Assembly (NCBI RefSeq): GCF_015751965.1
Contig: NZ_JADOVH010000001.1
Location: 806,001 to 870,000, forward strand
Length of the DNA stretch: 64,000 nucleotides
Direction: 5' to 3'
DNA from: Frigoribacterium sp. CG_9.8
Lineage (GTDB): Bacteria > Actinomycetota > Actinomycetes > Actinomycetales > Microbacteriaceae
Part shown: in pieces, positions 1-6,370 of the stretch
Layout of the letters: every line of letters begins with the position of its first letter
Numbering within the stretch: position 1 is the stretch's first letter
Translations under genes and position numbers: made by a program
Notes under the pieces: model-generated
What the model was told of the DNA's origin: nothing
Seen by the model: the letters and a program-made list of their open reading frames with translations, nothing else
The model's database searches: none

Positions 1-1
1 C

Positions 2-274
2 CCGTGGCGCGAGGTCGATGACGTGGTCGCGATGGCGAACGACTCGAGTTACGGGCTCGCGGCTTTCCTCTGGGGGCGCAACCTCGATACGGTGCTCACC
101 ACCGCTCATCGCATAGATGCGGGCTGGGTGCAGGTGAACCAGGGCGGTGGACAGGTGGTCGGACAGTCCTACGGCGGCTACAAGCAGAGCGGGATCGGGC
201 GTGAAGTCTCGCTCGAAGGCATGCTCGCCGGATTCACCCAGACCAAGCAGATCAACGTGCGGCTCAAGGGATGA
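2..274 (+). CDS. Aldehyde dehydrogenase, C-terminal fragment (gene begins before the window)
   Basis: Only the last 90 codons are inside the window; the frame is open to the left edge. The residues PWREVDD, NDSSYGLAAFLW, AGWVQVN and the end GGYKQSGIGRE are the usual C-terminal motifs of NAD(P)-dependent aldehyde dehydrogenases, including the GGxKxSGxGRE segment near the oligomerisation strand. The catalytic Cys and Glu lie upstream and cannot be checked. The stop codon overlaps the start of the next gene as ATGA, so the two are translationally coupled. The substrate is unknown; the company of a CoA-transferase and an enoyl-CoA hydratase suggests a catabolic side-chain pathway (inference). Confidence 0.9.
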   Translation, partial: PWREVDDVVAMANDSSYGLAAFLWGRNLDTVLTTAHRIDAGWVQVNQGGGQVVGQSYGGYKQSGIGREVSLEGMLAGFTQTKQINVRLKG

Positions 275-1473
275 GCACCTCCCTGCCGCTCGACGGCATC
301 ACAGTGCTCGACCTCACCCGCGCACTGGCGGGCCCGTATGCGACCGCACTGCTGTCGGATATGGGAGCAACAATCACTAAGGTCGAGAGCATAAAGGGCG
401 GGGATTCCACGCGTGGTTGGCCCCCATTCGAAAACGAGCACAGCCTCTACTTCGACTCGGTAAACCGCGGCAAATCCTCTGTCGCTCTCGACTTTTACAC
501 CCCGGAGGGGAAAGCGCTCCTTCGTCGGATGGCACTCGCTTCCGACGTGGTCATCGAGAACTTTCGTCCCGGTGTGATGGCCGAGATGGGGTTGGATGCC
601 GCGGGCCTCCGTGCCGAGAAACCCGAGCTGATCATCGCCTCGGTCAGCGGCTTCGGCAGCACCGGTCCGCTCAGCCAGACGGCAGGCCTCGACCAGGTGG
701 CGCAGGCGATGTCGGGTCTCATGTCGGTGACCGGCAAGAATGCCAGCGAGCTCTACCGGGTGGGCATCCCGATCATCGACATCTACGCCGGTGTCTTCAC
801 GGCCTTCGGAATTGTCGCAGCGCTCGTCGGTCGGCAACGCACCGGCAGCGGCCTCGAGGTGTCGACATCCCTCCTCGAGGCGGCGATCGCGATCTCCGCC
901 TTCCAGGGCCAGCGCTATCTCAGCACCGGAGTCGTGCCCGAACCGCAGGGCAACAATCACCCCGTGCTTGCTCCCTATGGCATGTTCGCGACGGCAGACA
1001 TTCCGATCATCATCGCCGTCGGCAGTGACAAGCAGTGGCGCGACCTGTGCGCGCTGGTCGGTGACCCGCAACTCGCCTCTGAGGCGCCCTACGCCACGGG
1101 ATCGCTGCGACTTACCAACCGCGATGCGCTCACCGCCAGGCTCGAGCGCGCCCTCGCCGGGCGCCCAGGGCTCGAGTGGGTCGAGGCGCTCCGCAACGCG
1201 CGCATCCCCACCGGCCCGATCTACAACTACCGGCAGGTCTTCGAAGACCCGCAGGTGCAGCACCTCGACATGGTGCAGCATCTCACTCGGGCTGACGGCA
1301 CGGACCTCCCGCTGCTGCGCGGGCCGATCTCGATTGACGGCACGGCTTTGCGCATCCGTAAGGCCCCGCCAGCGCTCGGGGAAGACACCGTGGCGGTGCT
1401 TGCAGCGCTGGGCCTGACCGACGACCAGGTAGCGGGACTCCTCGCGGCCGGTATCGTCAAGACAGCCTCCTGA
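271..1473 (+). CDS. CaiB/BaiF family (class III) CoA-transferase
   Basis: A 400-residue protein of normal length for family III CoA-transferases, which move CoA between carboxylic acids (formate/oxalate, carnitine, succinate/benzylsuccinate types). Visible family motifs: LDLTRALAGPYAT at the N-terminus, NRGKSSVALDF near residue 68, SDVVIENFRPGVM near 92, SVSGFGSTGPLS near 127 and the GLDQVAQAMSGLMSVTG stretch that follows. The start ATG overlaps the aldehyde dehydrogenase stop (ATGA). An enoyl-CoA hydratase follows 41 bp downstream. Together the three genes look like activation plus beta-oxidation-type processing of an unidentified acid. Exact CoA donor and acceptor cannot be read from the sequence. 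Confidence 0.93.
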   Translation: MSTSLPLDGITVLDLTRALAGPYATALLSDMGATITKVESIKGGDSTRGWPPFENEHSLYFDSVNRGKSSVALDFYTPEGKALLRRMALASDVVIENFRPGVMAEMGLDAAGLRAEKPELIIASVSGFGSTGPLSQTAGLDQVAQAMSGLMSVTGKNASELYRVGIPIIDIYAGVFTAFGIVAALVGRQRTGSGLEVSTSLLEAAIAISAFQGQRYLSTGVVPEPQGNNHPVLAPYGMFATADIPIIIAVGSDKQWRDLCALVGDPQLASEAPYATGSLRLTNRDALTARLERALAGRPGLEWVEALRNARIPTGPIYNYRQVFEDPQVQHLDMVQHLTRADGTDLPLLRGPISIDGTALRIRKAPPALGEDTVAVLAALGLTDDQVAGLLAAGIVKTAS

Positions 1474-1514
1474 CATGCACAAAATTACCCAGGAACTCCC
1501 GGAGGAATCCTGAC

Positions 1515-2300
1515 ATGCCCGGACTGACAATCGAGCGGCGCGGGGCCGTCGCCATTTTGGTGATCGAGAACGGGGGCAGGCGCAACTGCCTCACGGCCGA
1601 GATGTGGCAGCAGCTCGGGCCGATCCTCGACTCCCTCGAAGCGGACGAGACGGTCATGGTGCTGGTCGTGACTGGAGCAGGAGATGATTTCTCGGCTGGC
1701 GCGGATATTCGTGACCTCGACCGGATTCTGAACGCGCCAACCGGAGCGGAGGGTGGCTGGATCACCGCAGCGGAGAATGCGCTCGCTTGTTTCAGCAAAC
1801 CCACGATTGCGGCGATCGACGGCTATTGCGTCGGCGGAGGCTGGGAACTTGCGGGGGCCTGTGACATCCGAATCGCCGCGTCTCGTGCCGTATTCGGAGT
1901 GACGCCGAGCCGGATCGGCATCGTCTATCCGCTTTCCGGCATCACCAGGCTTGTAGCGATCGCAGGACCAGCAGTGGCCAAGCTCCTTTTATTCAGCGGT
2001 GACCTGGTGAGCGCGTCCGAAGCCCAGGGGTTCGGGATGGTGTCGTCAGTGGTCGAGGCGGATGCCGTTTTGCCGGAGGCGCTTGCCCTCGCGGTTCACC
2101 TCGCGAGCCGATCGCAGCTGTCGATTCGCGCCATGAAGGAAATCGTGGATGCCATCGTGAGCGGTGATGATGCCGAGGCGATCGCCGCACGGTGGCAGAC
2201 AGAGGTGGCTGTGAGCGATGAGCCGGCAATCGGGGCTGCCGCTTTCGTTGACAAGAAGCGGCCGGAGTTCACCTGGAGAGTTCCCTTCCCTCGCGACTGA
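1515..2300 (+). CDS. Enoyl-CoA hydratase/isomerase family protein
   Basis: A 261-residue crotonase-fold protein. The first oxyanion-hole motif is DDFSAGADIRDLD near residue 55, the second is GYCVGGGWELAGACD near 103, where CVGGG supplies the backbone NH and the Glu of GWELA sits where crotonases keep one catalytic Glu. The second catalytic Glu position lies around PSRIGIVYP, where there is no obvious Glu, so hydratase activity is not assured and another crotonase reaction is possible. A good ribosome binding site (GGAGGA) stands just before the ATG. It is the last gene of the operon with the CoA-transferase. Confidence 0.9.
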   Translation: MPGLTIERRGAVAILVIENGGRRNCLTAEMWQQLGPILDSLEADETVMVLVVTGAGDDFSAGADIRDLDRILNAPTGAEGGWITAAENALACFSKPTIAAIDGYCVGGGWELAGACDIRIAASRAVFGVTPSRIGIVYPLSGITRLVAIAGPAVAKLLLFSGDLVSASEAQGFGMVSSVVEADAVLPEALALAVHLASRSQLSIRAMKEIVDAIVSGDDAEAIAARWQTEVAVSDEPAIGAAAFVDKKRPEFTWRVPFPRD

Positions 2301-2463
2301 ATCGTGCTCGACGCGGTGTGTTGAATCGAGAGTGGACTGTGACCGTGCCATACGGGATGCCACCTCTCATTTCGGCAAACTGTCAGTCCTGGGGAATAGC
2401 TTTGGGGTTAGCTTCGCCGTAGCTGTGCCACTAATCACGTCTCTAAGAAAAAGGTTATCGACT

Positions 2464-3639
2464 GTGCCTCGCAACATCGTCAAGTGGCTTCCGGCCATCA
2501 TCGTCCCTGCGATTGTGGTTGCGGGGGTCGTCGTGCTCCCGCTGCAGGCGGGAGCGGCTGCTCCACTACCGGAACGCTCGGCGAAGCAGATCGTCCTGAT
2601 GGTGGCGAATAGCGCTGGCACCGACTTCTCCGGCACCGTGCAGTCGGACTCGGACCTGGGATTGCCAGCGTTGAGTCTGAGCACCGGGATGTCGCAGTCG
2701 ATGATCGATTCGATGTCGGCATCTGTGCCGAAGGGTATGGAGGACTTCGTGCCGAAGGGGGCCTCGAGCAGTGCCCTGACCAGTGCGCTCGGCCTGCTCA
2801 GCGGATCGCACACCGCGCGGGTGTTTGTCGACAGCTCTAAAACACCCGGCGATGCGCAGAAGGTGCGCATCCAGATCGAAGACAAGCTCGCCGAGCGCAA
2901 CGTGGTGAGCGACGGAACGGATGCCTGGTCCTACGACTCGCAGACCAACACCGCCACCCACGTGGCGATTCCCAGCGATGCGTTACCGGCCATGTCGAAG
3001 AAGCTCGCCGGTCTCGACGCGGCACTCGGAGTGAACCTCTCCGACCCGTCCGAGCTGGCGAAGGAGGTGCTCGATCGCGCCGGGCGCACCACCACGGTCA
3101 GTGTCGGTGCAGACAGCACGGTCGCTGGGCGCAGCGCGTACGAGCTAATACTTACTCCGAAGTCGACAACGACTCTCGTGACGTCCGTGTCGATCAAGGT
3201 CGACTCGGAAACCGGGCTCCCGCTGCGGGTCACCGTGTTGGCGTCAGGCCAGAAGAATCCCGCCATCCAGGTCGGCTTCAGCGCGGTGGATTTCGCCACC
3301 CCTGATGCCGGTCTGTTCCGTTTCACCCCGCCGGTCGGCGCAACGGTCGTCGAGCAAAAGCTGCCGCAGGATTCGGCTTCCGGCTCGAATACGACCCTCA
3401 GCTCCCTGAGCGCGAGCATCCCGACCATCACCGGAACGGGCTGGGATTCGATAGCCGAAATCGCCTCGATATCCGTGCCGAAGGAACTCGCTGACAATGC
3501 TCTGGTCGCCCAGATCGCCACGAAGGTTGACGGCGGTCGCGCACTGTCGACATCGCTCGTGAATGTTTTCCTCGCAACCGATGGCCGTGTCTTCATCGGA
3601 TCGGTGCCGCTGGCACAGCTCCAAACCGCCGCAAAGTGA
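2464..3639 (+). CDS. LolA-like (outer-membrane lipoprotein carrier type) secreted/anchored protein
   Basis: I place the start at the GTG preceded by AAGAAAAAGG about 9 nt upstream; the frame is open further up but without a ribosome site. The 391-residue product has an uncleaved-looking signal/anchor helix (AIIVPAIVVAGVVVLPL, about residues 11-27) and then a soluble beta-rich region resembling LolA/LppX-type carriers found in actinobacteria (TDAWSYDSQTNTATHVAI; LPLRVTVLASGQKNPAIQVGF). The stop overlaps the start of the ABC ATPase as GTGA, so it belongs to the same operon as the exporter. In actinobacteria such proteins commonly precede this type of ABC pair; the cargo is unknown. Confidence 0.75.
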   Translation: MPRNIVKWLPAIIVPAIVVAGVVVLPLQAGAAAPLPERSAKQIVLMVANSAGTDFSGTVQSDSDLGLPALSLSTGMSQSMIDSMSASVPKGMEDFVPKGASSSALTSALGLLSGSHTARVFVDSSKTPGDAQKVRIQIEDKLAERNVVSDGTDAWSYDSQTNTATHVAIPSDALPAMSKKLAGLDAALGVNLSDPSELAKEVLDRAGRTTTVSVGADSTVAGRSAYELILTPKSTTTLVTSVSIKVDSETGLPLRVTVLASGQKNPAIQVGFSAVDFATPDAGLFRFTPPVGATVVEQKLPQDSASGSNTTLSSLSASIPTITGTGWDSIAEIASISVPKELADNALVAQIATKVDGGRALSTSLVNVFLATDGRVFIGSVPLAQLQTAAK

Positions 3640-4598
3640 CGAATGACGCTTCCGGTCTCGCGATCGAGAGCGACGCGCTAACCAAGCAGTTCGGGCGGCA
3701 GACCGCCGTCAACGCCATCGATCTTGCTGTGCCGCAGGGGTCTGTCTTTGGATTCCTCGGCCCCAATGGATCGGGCAAGACCACGAGCATTCGCATGCTT
3801 CTCGGTCTGGTGCAGCCCACCAGCGGAACTGTGCGCGTGCTCGGTGAGCGGATGCCCGACCGCCTTCACACGGTACTGCCGCGTGTCGGCGCGCTGGTCG
3901 AGGGGCCAGCCTTTTACCCCTACCTGTCCGGAGTGGACAATCTGCGGCGTTACGACTCCGCCGACCGCTTTGCCTCGTCCCGCAGCCGTGCCGCGCGCAT
4001 CGACTCCGCGCTCGAACGGGTGGGGTTGAGCAATGCCGCTCATAAACGCGTGCACGCGTACTCGCTCGGCATGAAGCAGCGCCTTGGCCTGGCGAACGCG
4101 CTCTTGCGTCCGCGGGAGCTCCTGGTGCTCGATGAGCCGACCAACGGGCTCGATCCGCAGGGAACCCGTGAAGTGCGCAATCTGGTTGGCGGGCTTGCTG
4201 CGGAGGGCATCACGGTGTTCGTGTCGAGCCATCTCCTCAGCGAGGTGGCCCAGATGTGCACTCACGCGGCCGTCATGAGCGCTGGCAACATTGTCGCGCA
4301 GGGCACTCTGGCGGAGCTTCGCGGCGTCGATACCGATCGCGTGCGGGTGTTGACGGAAGATGTCGAGGTTGCTGTCCAGACCCTGGCACGACTTGGACTC
4401 TCGCCGCAGAAATCTGACGCCGGGCCAACGGCAGCGTGGGTCACGGCCGCGGTACTCGACAAGACGGTGGCACCGGAGGCTCTGTCCGGTGCGCTCATGG
4501 AAGCCGGAGTGCGGATCCGTGCGTTCTCGGTGGATGAACCCAGCCTCGAAGAACGCTTCGTCGCCCTGACGGGAGAGGGTTTCGATGTCGTCCAGTAG
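3636..4598 (+). CDS. ABC transporter ATP-binding protein (ABC-2 exporter type)
   Basis: A 320-residue nucleotide-binding subunit. Walker A is GPNGSGKTTS near residue 43, the signature is SLGMKQR near 143, Walker B is LLVLDEPTNGLDPQG near 162 and the switch His is in FVSSHLLSEV near 192. The signature SLGMKQR and the C-terminal extension ending VDEPSLEERFVALTGE are typical of DrrA/CcmA-like export ATPases. The GTG start overlaps the preceding LolA-like gene and the stop overlaps the permease gene by 14 bp. The pair probably exports a drug, lipid or lipoprotein-related substrate; which cannot be told. Confidence 0.94.
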   Translation: MTNDASGLAIESDALTKQFGRQTAVNAIDLAVPQGSVFGFLGPNGSGKTTSIRMLLGLVQPTSGTVRVLGERMPDRLHTVLPRVGALVEGPAFYPYLSGVDNLRRYDSADRFASSRSRAARIDSALERVGLSNAAHKRVHAYSLGMKQRLGLANALLRPRELLVLDEPTNGLDPQGTREVRNLVGGLAAEGITVFVSSHLLSEVAQMCTHAAVMSAGNIVAQGTLAELRGVDTDRVRVLTEDVEVAVQTLARLGLSPQKSDAGPTAAWVTAAVLDKTVAPEALSGALMEAGVRIRAFSVDEPSLEERFVALTGEGFDVVQ

Positions 4599-5454
4599 TG
4601 AGATGACGAATGCCCGGCCCGTGCCGGATCGTCGCAGCGTGGGCTGGGACCTTCTGGGGTCCGAGCTGTCTGTGCTGTTTCGGCGTCGGCGCACCTGGGC
4701 GATGCTTGGGGCCGTAGCGCTGATCCCGATCCTGCTCGCGATCGCAGTTCGGCTGTCGACCACCACCCTCGCTGCGGGGGAGGGCCCCCCGTTTCTTTCC
4801 CGGGTGACTCAGAACGGGCTGTTCGTCGGATTCACCAGCATGGTGGTGGCGATACCGCTGTTTCTCCCGCTCACGATCGGAGTCGTTGCCGGAGACACCA
4901 TCGCGGGCGAAGCGGGGCAGGGAACGCTGCGCTACCTGCTTGTTGCGCCCGCCGGTCGCGTGCGACTGCTTCTGGTGAAGTACGCCGGTGTTGCCGCGTT
5001 TTGCTTCGCTGCCACAATTATCCTCACCATCGCCGGGCTCCTCATCGGCGCTGTGCTATTTCCAATTGGTCCGGTGACGCTGCTGTCGGGCGATGTGATC
5101 AGCATTCCGGATGCGCTCCTGCGCTCGCTGTTGGTCGCGGCCTACGTCTCGCTGTCGCTGCTGGGGCTCGCGGCAATCGGGCTGTTCATTTCGACGCTCA
5201 CCGATGTGCCTGTCGGAGCGATGGCGGCAACCGTCGTGGTGTCCGTGACCGCCCAGATTCTCGACATCCTTCCGCAGCTCGCGTGGCTGCATCCCTGGTT
5301 GTTCTCTCACTACTGGCTCGGGTTCGCGGATCTGCTGCGGCAGCCGCTCGACTGGACAGCCTTCGGCACGAATGCCGTCGTTCAGCTCTGCTACATCCTG
5401 ATCTTTGGCGCGCTCGCGTACAGCCGGTTCGCGACCAAGAACATCCAGTCCTGA
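4585..5454 (+). CDS. ABC-2 type transporter permease
   Basis: A 289-residue membrane protein with a cytoplasmic N-terminus (RRRRTWAM) followed by about six hydrophobic segments, e.g. MLGAVALIPILLAIAV, MVVAIPLFLPLTIGVVA, AAFCFAATIILTIAGLLIG, LSLLGLAAIGLFIS. The segment VAGDTIAGEAGQGTLRYLLVAP is the amphipathic coupling region characteristic of ABC-2 permeases, and PAGRVRLLLVKY follows. It overlaps the ATPase gene by 14 bp, with GGGAGAGG as ribosome site inside that gene. It forms the membrane partner of the preceding ATPase. Confidence 0.9.
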   Translation: MSSSSEMTNARPVPDRRSVGWDLLGSELSVLFRRRRTWAMLGAVALIPILLAIAVRLSTTTLAAGEGPPFLSRVTQNGLFVGFTSMVVAIPLFLPLTIGVVAGDTIAGEAGQGTLRYLLVAPAGRVRLLLVKYAGVAAFCFAATIILTIAGLLIGAVLFPIGPVTLLSGDVISIPDALLRSLLVAAYVSLSLLGLAAIGLFISTLTDVPVGAMAATVVVSVTAQILDILPQLAWLHPWLFSHYWLGFADLLRQPLDWTAFGTNAVVQLCYILIFGALAYSRFATKNIQS

Positions 5455-5487
5455 AAATGCCGGCGTCTGCCACATGATCACCACCTC

Positions 5488-6273
5488 ATGACGAGGCTCG
5501 GCCTCCGCGGTGTCTCCGGTCTCTCCGGGGCACTGCTTGTGGCACAGGCCGTCGTGATCGCTGTCATCGTCGCTGGGTCGCGGACGCAGGTGCTCCTGCC
5601 TGTTTCCCTTCACTCGAATGGCGATGTCGGCATGACTCTGCTCGGGCGACTCGACCTTGGTGTGGCGGTCATCGTGCTGTGCGCTTTCGTGGGGCTGGCG
5701 CGGCTGGTAGTGATAGTGCCGCCTCTCTTTTCTCACTACTCTTCCGGCGCGCAGGGCAACCGGCACACGGCACGTTGGATCGAGTTCGCCTTCAGCTCAT
5801 CGATCGTCATCTTTCTCATCGCGCGGTTGAACGGTGTCAGCGATATTGGAACGCTCGTGCTCAGTTATGCGATCACCAGCGGGATGACTCTTTTCACGGT
5901 GCTCCAGGAGCGTTCTCCCCGAGGAAAAGGAGAGCGGATGCTGCCGCTCTGGTTTGGTGCGGCGATTGGCATCGTGCCCTGGGGGGTAATCGCGTTCCAC
6001 CAGGTAGCCGCGCTGCTGTCGAGTAATCCGCCATCGGTGCTGCTGCGTGTCATTACCCTGACGACGCTCGCGTTCTCCTTCGCCTTCTTCCTGAGCCACT
6101 GGCGGGAGCAACGTCAGGCCAGCACTGCACAGGACAGCACTGCACAGACCAGCACTGCACAGACCGGGCCGGGCGGAGAACGGAGTCACATAGTGCTGAG
6201 CCTGGCGAGCACATCCGTGTTCGCGTGGCTCGTGGTGATCGGCGTTATCGGAGTAGGGAATATCACGTTCTGA
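5488..6273 (+). CDS. Heliorhodopsin homologue lacking the retinal-binding lysine
   Basis: A 261-residue seven-helix protein. Its segments line up with heliorhodopsins such as 48C12 as I remember them: RWIEFAFSSSIVIFLIA (RWVEYSLSSSVMI in 48C12) with counterion Glu99, MTLFTVLQE, MLPLWFGAAIGIVPW, and GERSHIVLSLASTS (GERAYIVLSLVAKS). In helix 7 the Schiff-base Lys is Thr242 (codon ACA at 6211-6213). Two helix positions that carry His in 48C12 appear as Leu17 and Arg72. The loop between helices 6 and 7 carries a tandem STAQD/STAQT repeat (residues 212-226). It follows the ABC permease by 33 bp and may share its transcript. Family assignment is from remembered sequence and motif order; loss of Lys is seen directly. 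Function is unknown; covalent retinal binding should be impossible by the usual route. Confidence 0.82.
   Translation: MTRLGLRGVSGLSGALLVAQAVVIAVIVAGSRTQVLLPVSLHSNGDVGMTLLGRLDLGVAVIVLCAFVGLARLVVIVPPLFSHYSSGAQGNRHTARWIEFAFSSSIVIFLIARLNGVSDIGTLVLSYAITSGMTLFTVLQERSPRGKGERMLPLWFGAAIGIVPWGVIAFHQVAALLSSNPPSVLLRVITLTTLAFSFAFFLSHWREQRQASTAQDSTAQTSTAQTGPGGERSHIVLSLASTSVFAWLVVIGVIGVGNITF
6121..6165 (+). repeat. Tandem repeat 3 x 15 bp inside the heliorhodopsin gene
   Basis: Three adjacent copies of AGCACTGCACAGACC (the first ends GGAC) encode S-T-A-Q-D/T three times. The unit length keeps the reading frame, and it falls in the cytoplasmic loop between helices 6 and 7, where expansion would be tolerated. 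Confidence 0.95.
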
Positions 6274-6355
6274 GTACCGCGCGTCACGCACCCAGAGCGG
6301 CGCCGGCAGCGGCACCTGACTATCCCTCGATACCCCTCTGGGGGGTGCGAGACTT

Positions 6356-6370
6356 TATAGTGAACTCGTG
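6356..6370 (+). promoter_or_regulatory. Possible -10 element of a leaderless transcript
   Basis: TATAGT (6356-6361) lies seven bases before the GTG at 6368, and no Shine-Dalgarno sequence precedes that GTG. This spacing would put the transcription start at or beside the start codon, as in the leaderless mRNAs that are common in actinobacteria. No clear -35 box is visible, so the call is tentative. Confidence 0.35.

Noticed and set aside
178-1530. 450-residue open frame on the minus strand opposite the CoA-transferase gene
   Set aside because: It mirrors codons of two clear genes on the + strand, has His/Arg/Asp-rich composition typical of antisense frames in G/C-rich DNA and no motif.
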